Below, in pieces: positions 1 through 13,500 of a DNA stretch of 64,000 nt (within the stretch, counting starts at the first letter, position 1; every line of letters begins with the position of its first letter). This DNA comes from Stichopus chloronotus. Lineage: Eukaryota > Echinodermata > Holothuroidea > Aspidochirotida > Stichopodidae. The notes beneath the pieces are model-generated. The model searched no databases, was not told the origin of the DNA, and saw nothing but the letters and a program-made list of their open reading frames with translations. The DNA is taken from NCBI GenBank assembly GCA_021234535.1, contig SFZH01000008.1:3906001-3970000 (forward strand). The letters are read 5' to 3'. The translations under genes and the position numbers were made by a program.

Positions 1-3000
1 CTGATTGTTTCTTTTGAGACAAGCACTTTCGTTCATTATCAACTCAAAATACGGTAGTATTTGTAATTAATCATGGCACTGAGCATGAGTTTGAACACAA
101 TTTACGAAAAATAACAACAACATTTACATGAAACCCATGCACACATCTCCGGTATGTACTTTTACAACAATTTATTGATTTCGTTCTGCACAAAGTCTCA
201 TAAGTAACCTTTTTGTAAGCAATAATAACATTAAAGTCAACACTTTGAACAGGTCTGTCGGCAGCTTTCTCTACGGAGGATTGTAAAATCCATTTGCGAT
301 ACACTTTAATTGCAAGACGTCTGTCACTGCGTTCCAATGTGATGATGCATTCGTCATCAGCCTATATATGATCAGACCACATTATCAAACTGAACAAACA
401 TTCATGTGAATGCTCCCGTGGTCATCATCGAGCTCCCTGAGTGTGATCGTAGTCCGTCAAGTCATTAAACCACGCTCTTGTCATCAGATCACAGTCGAAA
501 AAATACTCGCAAGATCTGATCAATTGTTCGTTGATAGGCAACGTCAAGGGACATAGTGATATTATCTTTCATATTTCATATATTATCATTCATATTGTTT
601 CCGTTATCGTGGGATTTAGAACCTTCGGGGGTTTCAACGGCTGTGCTAGAACAGTATTTAGATAAAACGCAAGTAACGACAACAGTGTGGGCCAAGACTG
701 AATTGACTACAACCTCACAACTACTGACAGAGGCATGTTAATGGCTCATTGGTTATGACCACCGCATTGTTAACGTGGAAAAAAAATAACACGAAAATTT
801 TCTTTAAGACTGAAAAAAAATTGCTGATTAACGTTGGGCAATGCTACCTCATTTCATTTCCATTAACACGCCACTGCGTAACTAACAGCACGTAGCAATT
901 CAAGCAAGTTTAACAGAATGCACAAATTTTATCTGAAATTATAACGAAAAACTTCCAATAATCTAAGGAGATAGTTATCCATTTTAGATGATACCGACAG
1001 TATCATTTCTTTGAGCTTATTTACTGAGTCCGGGGAGGGCGATTTCCCTCAATCGAGGGGTATTTTTATGTAACATTTTTTCTGGTATGCTCCCCGACAA
1101 CTGATGGTGGCGTCTCGCCCACCCAAAATTTTCAATTCACCTCTGGTCCAAACTTCGCACCACTGCGTCAGAAAAATTCTAACTACGTCTAGAATGTAGT
1201 ATGTATTACAATTTTTCGTAGATGTATTTTTGTCCTCATAATTGAGAAATTGCAGAGACATGAGATCCTGTTTTACAGGCAGTTTAGAACACTTGGAATG
1301 TGCACAGATCCGGCCATCTGGGAAATTGAAACTTCAAAATATTTTCTTGTACGCTAAGCAGACAGGTCTGCCATCAGACAGCCTGTAGAGTATCAATCCT
1401 ACAAGCACCCCTAACCCCCCCCCCCTCCACTAACTCCACTCCGTCCAATATCTTTTTCGTTCTGTCTCGCCTGCTTATATGTCTGTATGTAGGTTCAAGA
1501 GCATGCAGTCACTTAGCGCAATAAAACTGGGTATCTATCACGTCTAAAAACTGCCAGCTCCGTCACTGTGTTACCCTCTAATTTCGCCGGAAAGCTCTGA
1601 GGGTGACGCTAGACCTAGATGACTGAAATAAAGATGAACAATAAAGCAAGAAATGGCATTTCAGGAACTGCTTAATCTGCTTAATCTTGTCCAAATTTGA
1701 AAGCCCAATAGACGTGAATAATTAAATTTAAATTAGACCTCTTCTATGGTTATTCCATTTAAAAATGGACATTTTCAGTCCCCCCAAGTGGCCTGTTTCA
1801 TTTATTGTTCAGAAAATGTTCAATTTCCATTAGTAGGGCCTGTCCCAAGAGAGGGGGTATGAGGTATTCACTGCCTCAATTTCTAGTACTGTAGTTACGG
1901 TTCTGGTACGGTAGTTTCCGACGGAATATGTCTTCTTGAGTTTTTTAACTTATTTACGTCAGAGTGCCTTTTTAACATCAACCACCTCCCTCATCAACTG
2001 CAAATGGGTTGCCTGCATGGGTTGCCTGCTTAAATAATAGTTTTAATGGACTCTTCATAGTCACAAAATGGGAGGAAAATATTTAGTTTTTTTGACAATT
2101 ACGGTAAGTTATCATTATCATCTGTAAGGTCGATACATTGTATCACTTATTTGATATATGGTACTGAAGATATAAAATATTGTCTAAGCAATTTCAAACA
2201 GAAAGTAAGTTAAGCCGTTTGTATATGGCTGAGACGTATTTAAAATGTGTTGCAAACCAGAGACAGAGAGAGACCCTGCTCTAGTATACCAAAGATACAG
2301 ACGTTGAGCAGCGCCCCTATATCATAATATGCTTGGTGTGTTTGTACCATCGAAATCCTACACATTAGCTATTAGGTTTCCGATTTATATGGTTTGTACC
2401 TGTCAGTTCAGTGTAGCATACCCCTATTAATTGCCCCGTTGACTTATACGCACTAAATTGTAAAAGTAATGTGGTCTCTAAAGCCTTGCAGAAATTTTCA
2501 ACAGATAAAAGCTACCACTCTTTGCAAAGCTGACACATTGGCCATTTATGGCACTTTCAATTTTCCCTATAGGTGGTTAGATTTTCTGCTAGCGGCGGTC
2601 GAAGTTACCATACCTTGTCACTGGGGCAAATCTCACTTCGCTTCCAATGACACTGCTCCGCCAACTAAAAGTTCATAACTTTTCCATTATTCCTTCAATT
2701 GGCACATTTTTCACAACATGTACACCTCAAGTCGCCTACTTTAAAATTCACAAAAGAACCCATCCCAAAGAATGAAATACCGAAAAGGTTGTATAAATCT
2801 CTATCATAGGAACTTTCACCGCCGGTGAACAAAATGTGGAGGAATCTCCAACTTCTACATGGAGTATGTTACCTCAGCCAGTTACAATCTAGATCGAACA
2901 ACCTAGTCACCTCTCCATCAACATTAAAATATAACAATCAGATCAAATGTTTACAGACAACATGATTTATTTCTTTTCAGTGAGCCCCTGATTACAAGTT

Positions 3001-4113
3001 GAAGTAGACTGCATATATCACATGCATGCATCATGGCCAACTGCTCCCATCTCCACATATTAATAGATCCTAATGAAGTCCAATCATCCACGCATGATCC
3101 GGAATAGGGTTCGGCAGGGATTAATCCCCCATCCTAAAAAAAAAATAGTTTCTCCTCGGGAACTGTTTTGGGTAAAAGAAAGGTCAACATAAGTTACTTG
3201 TGCCGGTGGAGTCTGCCCCTCAGATTTTTCAGAATAGACATTTTTAGACCGAAAAACTTCAGTTCTTCACTTTCTGTCAGAGAAGAAACAGCCTATCGCC
3301 TGACAGCATGCAGGTTGAGATAAAGATCTTTTCTTTTAGCAGGCAATTATCATAACAGGACTGAGATTGATATGGATGATCTTTAGAACACTACTGGGGT
3401 GATGTTTTTCATTTTAAGGAATTTACGCACAGACGTGTCGCAGACATGGTTGAAATGAAATTAAAAAACTAACATCTTTTACCGATCTATAAAAATGTGA
3501 TCATTTGATGATGTATAGTTTTTTCACGTCTTGTTTCGGTTGTTACATTATTATATCTTACCGTCAACCTGTATCACAGTGTGGAACAATCTAAACCCTT
3601 ACTTAGATGTAGGGCAAATAAGGACCATTGAATGAGATCATAAAGGCAAATGAGGAGGTTCCTTTCTTTGAGCGAATTTGCGACGGCAAAGATAACTCTC
3701 TATGCCAGGGGCTTTGAACCATTTTCGGTTGTCAACTCAAATTGCTGTGTATGAATATATCAGGTCCCATCATTTCAAAATTAAACCTTGGCAAAGAGGT
3801 AGGATGAGTGCCAAACAGGTGGGGAAGAGTATGGTTTCCTCTGCTGGTATATGTGCAATTTTGGAGATAACGTTTAAAAATGGTACAGTTTGATGACATT
3901 TATGACCCTAATTTTAGGCATACGTATCATTGTATTCCACTTATAATATCTGTAATCGTAGGCAACGAGCTCATGTCCCACCAGAAACGTCCCATCGGTG
4001 GAACATGAGTTAGTCCCACAGACTGAAAACCTAGTAAGCTCTAGAAGACGAAAAGCCAGGGCCGCAAAATAAATGTATAACGTTTGTCTAACTCCACTCC
4101 ACGGTGTCTTAAC
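1..4113. other. No gene seen
   Basis: I see no exon with splice sites, no RNA gene and no clear repeat here. The short open frames have no recognisable protein similarity and are what random AT-rich sequence gives. Confidence 0.6.
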
Positions 4114-4300
4114 AGGGACATGTAAAGAAACAAACAAGCTCCCTGAAAAGTAACAATTTTGACTTCCATAGTAAACAATTTTGACTTTTAATCTCAAAAT
4201 TTTGGCTTTAAATCCCAAAATTTTGACTTTTTCAAAGCCATAATTTTCACTTTAAAAAGTCAAAATTTTCATGGAACTTTTTTTTCTTTGCATGTCCCTA
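4114..4300. mobile_element. Small MITE-like element
   Basis: The ends are near-perfect inverted repeats: AGGGACATGTAAAGAAA at the left and, read on the other strand, AGGGACATGCAAAGAAA at the right (one mismatch in 17). The inside is made of several copies of AAAATTTTGACTTT in both orientations. This is the look of a short non-autonomous DNA transposon. I could not settle a target-site duplication, so the superfamily is open. Confidence 0.55.
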
Positions 4301-5392
4301 GAAAGCCGCCATATGGTACTAGTCCATCCAGTCCCCCCTCAAAATATCAAAGATAAATAGATAAAAATAAGGAAGTGCAGAAGAGCAATTTGAGCCAGGC
4401 CAGAATAATGGAAGGGAGGAAATGCAGGCTCTCGATCAGTGAGTTACCGTATGAGGCCTTAGTGATGAAGAGCCTTAAACGTCGTCAGTTTTATCTCAAT
4501 GTTTGTACCGGGAAGATTCAGTCATTTGCGGTTCTTATACTTGCTAGAAAGAATAATTGCAGGGAAAAGAGTTTTACAATTTATCCCTGGTAGCATTCCA
4601 ACATCTGCCCCACATTGTTGAATCAATATGCGGCCCATGTAATTTTGCACCCACGAATTCATAAGGTTCCTACATTTGCCAGCCCAGATAAGCACATGAT
4701 CCATATGGGATAGTTATAGTGTCCATATTTGACAATTGCTCAGACGTGGACTCCAAAACTAGCCCATATGGGTCACATACGTTAAATGGGCTGACTCACT
4801 GCACATGGGCCCCTTCTGAATCTTGGGTGCAAAATCGTATGGGCTCCTTATGTTCTTTGTACGAAGGATAAAGGGCTATGTTGGAACATTACCTACACAG
4901 GGGCGTCAATCCAAATTGAACTGTGGGGGGAGGGCATGTTTTACTTTTTTGAGTACCTTGCAAATATTTGAGGCTGAACATAGGCGAAGAGACGTCTTAA
5001 TTTTTTTTGGGGGGGGGGGGTTGGGGAGAGATTTTTGTCCGAATTTGTTTGTTTCTAATTAATGAGCGAAGGGCTACAATGAGTTAGAGAATCTATGAAA
5101 AATGGTAATACATATCTGGAAATTTCCGGCAAAAAGGTCTCGTGGAGACTGGTTCAAAACCCTATAGGGGAAATTTCGAAGAAAAAAAACTTTCGTCGGT
5201 TAGGTAGAAGATTAATGTAAATAGAATGTAAACAGAAATTACCAGAGCGCCGCCGGGTCAATTGATTCGGGGCATATTTACTTGTAAGTCATCGATATCA
5301 CACATGAAAAGCCTATCCAAGGTTTTCAGCATGGGTCTGGACCTGGCCGGGGGGAACCCTTTTGCGGGCACTGGGAGCAAGACTATCTAAGC

Positions 5393-5433
5393 GGTACGCG
5401 CCCTCCCAACTACCGGTTGGTGCGGCGCGTACC
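5393..5433. repeat. GC-rich hairpin
   Basis: Perfect 10-bp inverted arms GGTACGCGCC and GGCGCGTACC enclose a 21-bp loop that itself contains the shorter inverted pair CCAAC/GTTGG. It is much more GC-rich than its surroundings. Function is unknown; it may be the end of an undetected element. Confidence 0.5.
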
Positions 5434-6264
5434 CCAAAATTTTGGGTTTACAAACCTCCCAGATGGTCGGAAACGACATTCCTGGGTGTTCTGTGCTTTA
5501 TGTTACCAGCCTTGAAATAGGGCTTTAATGTCTGCAATTTCTCAATTAATGAGAAAAACTTCATTATATTTGAAAGTGGTACTAATTTGGATTATTCTTA
5601 TCTAGAACATTTATGCTATCGTAATTTTCTGACAAGTTCATTCAACAGTTTTTACTTTCTAACGATAACAGAGTTTTTCTTTTTACGAAAATTTCAACTA
5701 GTAGGTGACCTTAAACAAAATCTGGTGCAATATTTTGCATTTATTGCAGTCACTTTTTCCCCTATCCCCGAGAAAATTATGGTTCCAGAAAAGTTATTCC
5801 AACAGTTTTTACTAGACTCATTGCAGTTGTTTATTGGTTTGTTACAACCGTCGATGATTGCAGACATGACAAAGTAGAACTCGTTCTTGTACCGACAACC
5901 TTTGAAAATGATAGCCCCTTGAAAACGATGCCATGCAATAGCATTTTGATAGATGGGGAAGCATGAGAAGAGTACGTGATGGTTGGTCTAAATCTGTACA
6001 AAGGGTTGTAAGGGAGGACGTGTCCTTACCCCCTTTTGAGAATTGTTTTACCTACTAGCTAAACTTAGATGCAATCTAATTTGTGCAACACTTGGCTTCT
6101 TTTGAAATCACAAAATTTCGTTTCGTTTCGTTTATTCTTTCAATTGAACTTGTTCATACAAGCTGAAGTACACTTAAAGAAATTAATGTACGTATCAAAA
6201 GAAACACAAAGTGAACCAGATGAAGCTGAAAGCTTTCATAGTCTGGTACAATCCAAATTAATAT

Positions 6265-6862
6265 TTGAGTAATTTTGTAATTTAGTGTAGAAGGAATTCC
6301 AGAGCTGAACACCATAGTGTCTTACTTGAGAGTGGAAAAACATTGTCCAAGTGAAAGTTTGCACCAGATTATACCTTCCCCTTGAAGGATAGTTACGATG
6401 AAAGCTGTGTGGATGGGAAAACTAGTTCAAATCATGGGGAAGTTGATCATTATGATGTTTACAATTAGAGGATGCCTAACTTATATTTATAGTGATCCTT
6501 TAAAGTAAGGATGTTGAGGTTATACAAATACGGAAGTGTATGGGTGTAAAGTGGAATACTCGAACAGCCCTCTTTTGGAGAACAAGGAGTATATCGAGAT
6601 AAGTGTGGAAGGAATTTCCCCAGAGCAAACTACTGTACGTAAGATGCGGGACTAAATAGTTGAAAAATAATGTACTGACGGGAAGATGATACCTTAATCT
6701 TTTCATAACACCAACCCTTCTAGAACCTTCTAGAAATGTGCTAGATTGAGATATGAAACATTCCAAACGGTATATGTCAGACCTTCTGACTACCCTCACT
6801 CCTAGCCTGAAATATGAGAAATTCAAATGAAATTTCAGATCTACTAAGAATTTTTTCAATTA
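6265..6862 (-). pseudogene. LINE reverse transcriptase remnant (3' part)
   Basis: Read on the - strand, about 6860-6500 has the end of a non-LTR retrotransposon reverse transcriptase. The pattern FFNYLVPHLTYSSLLWG is followed about 20 residues later by LQKRAVRVF, typical of the thumb/C-terminal part of CR1/L2/RTE-like enzymes. Further down, across stops and frame changes, comes a block resembling RxxGVQLWNS, also usual near the C-terminus. A run of GAAAC repeats near 6110-6130 may be its 3' tail. The catalytic core is missing, so this is a dead 5'-truncated copy. Class assignment is by pattern only. Confidence 0.6.
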
Positions 6863-7499
6863 CTAGGTAACCTCACAATCTGGTACAATATTTGGCAATT
6901 TCTTTTGGAGTCATAAAATGTGCTAGACTGAGATATGAAAAACTAACTGGTGATTTTCGGGCTATCGTGACTTTTTCCCCTTTTTTGAGGGGGGGGGGGT
7001 TCCCCATGTCGCGACAGCCCTAAGTGTACATCGACAATTCATTTAAACACACGATCACTAACAGAATTTTGTCCTCACTTCTCTCTTTTCTGGTTTTTTT
7101 TTTTTTTTTTTTTGATGTATTTATTGGGAGCGTACACGAGTCAACCATTCCATTATTTCTTTCCATTAACATAACGCAGAGAAAACACTGTGCGCGAAGA
7201 GCGCGGAAATGTTGTCATGTGGGATGTGTAGATGAGTCTAACCTTGATATATAAACACATAATTGGTCACGCAGAGTTCCCTTAATTATGAGCATTTATC
7301 AGCATAGGGCCGATTACATCAGTCATTCACCAAACCCGTGTTCGATGTTACAACTCCCTCTACTTTTCAAAAAGTGAACCAAAACGTTTCTCTTTTACGA
7401 AATGTGTATGTGTGTGGGGCGGGGGCATTTGATATTATATCATAACCTATCGAAATGTGTGGGGACGTGTCCCCTCGTCCCCCGGGATTGACGCCCATG

Positions 7500-8583
7500 T
7501 ACCTGGACCCTGGGGTATTCCAGACGGTCACCGGACTCGCCGAGCAGTACACATTAGGCCTACACTGGCAGGCGAACTTTAAAAGAAATAACCGGTATAA
7601 TTTAGCACTGCAAGTAATATAAACATGAACATGGTCTGTTCAGTGTTTCTACTACAAAAGGGGAATGGTCCACATGACATCCGTAGAAGGAACCTGGCTA
7701 ATGTTGCACCCAGATTTGGTCTAACTCCTTGATTTTCTTCTCTAATGTGGTGTTGCACTGACATTCGATTAAAACGAGTGCAACCATTGATCTGTATTGA
7801 AAAATCAATTTCCGTCGGCTATCGGTGAATTTGGGTGAAATCAACCTGCGGTATTTGTAGCAAACTTCGCCTCGATCCTACGTACTGCAGTGGGGTTTGA
7901 GGTCACGCTGTAAGCACTGGCGTTATAAGGCTCCCATACCCTTACTTTCACATTTGCAGCATGCAGCAATGTTGTGTAATATTAATTGTAAGATTCTCAA
8001 AGGTCTTTTCCCATTACTTTCTCCATAAAGCAAGCAGTCTGGTAGTACGAGGGTGTCAACAACAGTACTCTAGGTATGTCGAAATATCTGTCGTATCGTG
8101 CGGCGAATTGAGTCGTAATATTTGTTGTTTACAATTGCGAACGTCAGATATAAATTATGTTACAACTTACATATAAATAATGTTACAGTAGGCTAAGTGG
8201 TGTGCTATTTGGGAATGCTAACACTTACAATGTGATATTGATAATGATTACAATTTTATGAGCTCAGCTGAAGAAACTCTCTCGTGTACGTGTGATTATT
8301 GATGACAAGTGGCAGAGTTGAATTAAAAATAGCGGTTCAGTCTACCGTATATGAATTATGAGGGAACATCTAAGTTTGGGCTACGGTACATTAACAAACA
8401 CACGTTTAGCCCGGCAGACACGGCTCCTCACAAGTCACAGTGCACCTCTGTCTCCATCATCCACGATAATACAGTTGCAGGGCAAGTTTGTGTGGAGTTT
8501 GCAGTAGCCTGGTGGAGATGTTCCTGGCCCACAGGTCGTCCTAGCGTTAAGCATACACTATTACATGATCCATATAGCAATAC
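7500..8583. other. No gene seen
   Basis: No exon-like or repeat structure recognised in this stretch. Confidence 0.5.
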
Positions 8584-9159
8584 AGATGATCACTAACCAA
8601 AAGTACAGTGCTCGATGAAGAAGAAGGCCAGAAGAAGGCCAGATCTGAATTACACAAGATAAATTAGATGATCAAAACATACTACCTGAGTTGTTAGTGT
8701 TCATGTACGAGCCTTACTTCAGGACGATCATCAGACAACTGGCTTACAACTATATATACAACATACATTATTTCCTCTTGGAACGATTAAGGGGGCTTGT
8801 TCAAGTGGCGACAAGTATAGAGATTAACTCGGTGCACTTATTGATTTTGTTGGTCAAGTGGAGGATTTCTAGTTTCACATCTAAGCATAGCTTACCCAAT
8901 GCCAGAATCCCTTATTAATGTAGTTATTGGATTTTCTAGTAATATTCCAGTCGATAGTGTACAGTAAGTGTGGTTGTTATATCTTAACTTGAACTGCCTG
9001 CCCGACATATCAGGAGGGCAGTTGTATGCCAGCTGTGTGATGATCCTCCTGCCGTAGGGCTCGTACGTGAAACAGTAACAACGTTGATCGTCTAATTTAT
9101 CATGTGCAAATTCTGCTCTACTCCTGTATCGAGCACTCTACTTTGGTTAGTGATCATCT
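8584..9159. repeat. Long inverted repeat made of two Penelope-like 3' regions
   Basis: The left arm (about 8584-8755) and right arm (about 8995-9159) are imperfect reverse complements over roughly 165 bp. The outer 15 bases, AGATGATCACTAACC, match exactly, and similarity continues inward through a block containing the codon pattern CDDPPAVGLVRET in the right arm. A related block is present on the - strand at 9285-9330 within the adjoining Penelope-like remnant. The arms are therefore probably two oppositely oriented ends of that retroelement, separated by a 240-bp loop. Confidence 0.6.
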
Positions 9160-9229
9160 ATACATTGAAATGAATTTAATCACTTCTAACTATGATAGTG
9201 CTCAATACATACTAGTAGATATCGTGCAT

Positions 9230-10570
9230 TTAACACACCATCTGGCTTAAAGAATCATTGCTACTCTGAATTTCACGTGCTTTGAGTGGCGGGTGATCAT
9301 CAGGCAAGTGATTGTAACTATATGGGCCAATGCTACAGTGAGCTATATTGTTTTCGATTTGTACGGTTCGGTGGTGTTTTTTTGTGTTTCCATGTCTACA
9401 CGTGGAGATGAACTCCGTTCTTTTACTCAAGTTGTTCTCCTTGGTGTGGGTCATCTTTTCTTCGATGCAGAGACCTGATGCACACTTAGCTGCATTTGAG
9501 CTTTTTAGTGTATCCCATTAATTCTTATGGAGTAGTCCTTATTTTGTTCCTTTAGCTCCCAGATGTATTTAGAAAGTTCTGTAGTGATTACTGCATGTCT
9601 GAATGAATTTGTGTGGTTGTTTTACCTGCATGGTTTTAAACTGGCTGCTTGCAAGGCCGTGTTGTTATTGCTTTGATATGACATGGCTTTGTAGATTGTG
9701 TCACTGCTGGGGCAGCTTCCTCATAGTGGGCAGCTATTTGGTTGTCTGCAGTTGCATGACTTTTGGTTACGTTCCTGGTTTGCTGATTTCAGGACGGTTG
9801 AGTTGTGCAACGTGATGATTTGTTCCATGTTTCTCATGCAGCTGCAGCTAATTTTCAGCATGTTCCTGTTGAAAATTTTGTGGAATTTGTTGTCTTTAGG
9901 GAAGTGCTTGTTAATTAGCTTCAGAAATTGTGCTCCACTGTTTGTGTTCCCATTCTTGCTGAAGGGGGGGTTGTACCATATTATTTTTCTTGACCTGTTT
10001 TCCTTCTGTACGGTGTGTGGTCTACTTTGGTATTTTATTTCGTAACTGTATCCAGCTGCTTTCAGGGCGCTGTTATATGTGGGGCAACCTTGTGGAACGC
10101 TTCCTAACAAGAAGAAAAGTCCGAGATTCTTTTCTCTATAGCCTGCAGTGGTATGTTTTTTATGATGTTGGGGGGATGGTTGATGTAGATGGGGTTATCA
10201 TTTGGTTTTCTGTAGGGTTGGTATATGACCCAGTTCTCAGGTTTAGGGTTACATCAAGGACGTTGACAGTTGTGAGGTTAGTTTGGACGGTGATTTTTGT
10301 TCCGCAAGTTTGAAAGGTCTTTGTTAGGTCTTTCATTAAATGGTCAGCCTTGCTACCCGAGAAGGTTTTCATGACTGCCAGACAGTCATTTTTGTATAGG
10401 CCTAGGCTAGCAACTCCGAGTTGGTTTTCTAGCATGCTTAAGATGCATAAACCGACAAGTTCCCAGATTTCTGCTCCGTCGTATGCGCCCATTGAGACAT
10501 CGCACTGCCTGCGCGTTCCTCTCTTTTCCCACGTGTTATTTTCTTGGATGGAAAATCCTTCTGGTTAAAA
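9230..10570 (-). pseudogene. Penelope-like retroelement remnant
   Basis: On the - strand the start resembles the reverse-transcriptase palm of a widespread marine-invertebrate retroelement: DVSMGAYDGAEIWELVG, then a GLYKNDCLAVMK block, then NVLDVTLNL. A second frame (10110-9721) carries the following region, RKIIWYNPPFS, KFHKIFNRN and CNCRQPNSCPL. A third (9454-9230) carries LSKRTEFISTCRH. The order is that of elements with a C-terminal GIY-YIG-like region, which I assign to the Penelope-like group from memory of the pattern. Several stops and frameshifts break it, and the N-terminal RT part is absent. Confidence 0.6.
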
Positions 10571-13500
10571 TTATTGGAAGTTTTTTATGATAGAAGTCTG
10601 ATAAAATTAATACATTTTCTGCTGTAAAGACAGAAGTGCTTTCTTGTATTCCGAAGGCTGTATATGGGCTACACAATCAAGCTTGCAGTTGAAGAATGCA
10701 ACTATCTCAAGCCTGGGTCACACTAACACGATTCAATTTTCAACTAAATTTGTAAAACTTGAATTGCCATTTACATTAACTAACGAATGCAAAATATGAA
10801 CTACGAAATTGATTCTTCTCTTTCAAGAAATCCAGGATTAAGAGAAATTATGACATTATTTTATTCTGAACAACTTTTGTGATCAATTGAATTTGCACTT
10901 ATTTAGTTGAAAGTTGAATTGCATATTTTATTGCGCTAATGTGACCGGGGCCTTGCAGTACTACCAATAAAAAGAAAAAATGTGGTTATAGAAATCGGAA
11001 CCACTTACTGTCCATGATCATTCCTGTGCCACACTTTTTTGGAACGTTCTAGCATTTCCCTGGTCAATGGTGCGACTTTAGACTATGGTTCAATTGGTAT
11101 AGACAAAGTGATGCTACTCTCTGGGGTATAGTGTAGGCAGAAAGTAGTCATGGTGTGGCATTGGAGAGGTGTGTATTGTACGCATAGGCTAGAACATATC
11201 TTCCAGAGGGCCGTCAGCATGCACAGAGGTATGTCATACAGGAAGTAAACGACTATCATGCTTGCATGTATTTACCATTCCTAGTTCATGCCATTTATTG
11301 GCAAAACATTGAAAAATATACATACAGGTAGCTGTAAGAAAAAGATCATTATCCCAACCAGAATTTACCAAGAAGTCTTGAGTGTCTGAAGGCTTCCAAT
11401 TGTAGACCACCATGTTAGCAATCAACATTTAATGTGCGGGGTATTTGGAAAAAAAAAAAGGAGTGGCAATTTTTTCGGTTCAAACTGTTCAGTGTGCAAA
11501 GCAACAATAATCAGTGTTACAAAACAACAGTTTTTGCATGGTCATTGTGCATACATGCTGCAGTGTGAAACATGAAATTGTTCCAGTTCACAGCTGTTAT
11601 GATCAGATAGCGCATGTGACCTCCCTTGCGGCTTGTTTTCACTGTTTACAAACAGGATAACAGCAGGGTCAGCAACCTAGGGTTAGCAGGGTCAACTAAT
11701 GTTATTCTAAACATGCAGTCTTAGAACTTTTTCACTTTACGTTTCCGTTATTGTCAGAGGAGAATTTCAGTGAAATTAAGTGTTGACGGAAGTAGCATTT
11801 TTCACTCATCAATTAACAAGCATTAAACTGAATTTCTGGTGGTCTGCAAATATGCAATTTGTAACTGGCAAACTTGTTAGCAAGTTGTAGTACAGGTTTT
11901 ACATGATACGGAAAGAGATGATGGATAACAATTTATGTTTTTTCATTGCATCACTGGTATTCAGGATTTTTGTGATAGTCGGAGCGCCAAAGCTCACCCC
12001 CCTGGGAAAGGGGTCTAAGGGGAAATTATGCCCTCAGCACCCTTTTGAAGACTCCTAGAAGGGAACTCATGCAGATGTGAAATGTGGGCACTCTGTACGT
12101 CTTCATTTGTTTAAGCAGCTCAATTGCGCTGTAAAATCACATCTATTGTGAAGGAAATCTACAATTGTATGTTCGCAGCAAGTCCACAAGTGACCTTACT
12201 TCAGATATCATCTTTCCAGTTCAGGCCCCTTTTCAGGAATATGGATAGGCACCCGGTGTGTGGGTTAAGGATTTAAAAAGCATTATCTTCAATTTGCCAA
12301 CCAAATGCAACATGTGATTTGTGATCACTTCAAGAGCTTTAATTTCCACCATACAGGTATTTGCTGACCAGCAGACTTAATGAGGCTGGCCAGCTTAACT
12401 GTGAAATTGATTAACTTTTACAACTCTTACATAAATAATTACTGAGAAGCTTTCTAAAACACTGCAGCAGAGTAGTATGTCAATATAAACTAGTACTGTA
12501 TATTCTGTGTATAAAATGCTGTGTTAGCTTCTGAAGCACTGGTTCACTCTGTGCCGTACAGTTTTATCGGAATAACTGAGTTGAACTTGACACATCTGAT
12601 GAATCACACTGTTCGTGCTTGTGAAAAGTGTTGATTCTATCTCATCACATGTCTTGCATTCCGGAACTACGTGAGAGCGCGTTGACTGACTGACTATCAT
12701 TGCGTTGTTTGACTATCACATGCTTGTGAAAAGTGTTTATTGTCTGCAATAAGTTCATGAATGAACTTGCTACATAATACCAAAACCATAGTAACAGGTT
12801 TTTTAATCGATTATTGCATTGAAGAAAAGCTGAACAAATTTTGGTAGTATCTTAAATTTAAGATAATAGTAAAATAATAATGAAATAATGAAATAATTGT
12901 GACTGAAAGAAATTGCGAAATAATTTTGGAAATAACAGTTAAAATAAGAGAGAAATTTACTGAGTCGAATAATTGTGAATTATTGAAAGAAATTGTGGAA
13001 TAATTGTGGAAATATTAATTAAAATGAAAGAGAAATTAACTGAGGAAAAAATCCTGCAACTACTAAGGTTTTACTAGCAACAACAAAGTTGCAACATCAG
13101 TGATTGAGCCCTTGTTGATGGCTGCTTTGCCTTTGCAAGTCAAACCGACACAATGTGAGAAAAAAATGGTATTTATCTATAGTAAGTATGATTATTAGGC
13201 ACCTGATTATACTCATTGTCTTCTTTTGAAATTCTGTGAGAGCTTAGTCTGTAATGCCCCCAAGTGTGCTATGAATTCAAATCTTGTCAACTCTTGTTAC
13301 ATTCCTTTGGTCTTTTTTTTGAGATATCTTTTCTGCTAACTGTATCTTTACTGTACAGTACTAGTTTACTATAAACTCATGAAGACATTCAGGTATATCT
13401 TTGGGTTAGTAACAAATTCTTTTAATTGCTTCTTACAAATATGATAGCATAACATAGAGCCACTACAAAACACCTTTTGTGGTTTAATGGGTCTTCAATT

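Larger units (their letters stand above)
4898..7499. mobile_element. Possible degenerate hAT-like element
   Basis: The left end reads CAGGGGCGTCAATCC. The right end, on the other strand, reads CATGGGCGTCAATCC. The eight flanking bases are TACCTACA and TACCTGGA, matching at six of eight. An old hAT-type insertion with 8-bp duplication would look like this, but these could also be ends of two different copies. The interval contains a LINE remnant and homopolymer runs. Confidence 0.25.

Noticed and set aside
3874..4218. 114-codon - strand open frame
   Set aside because: Overlaps the small MITE and its AAAATTTTGAC repeats; no protein similarity.
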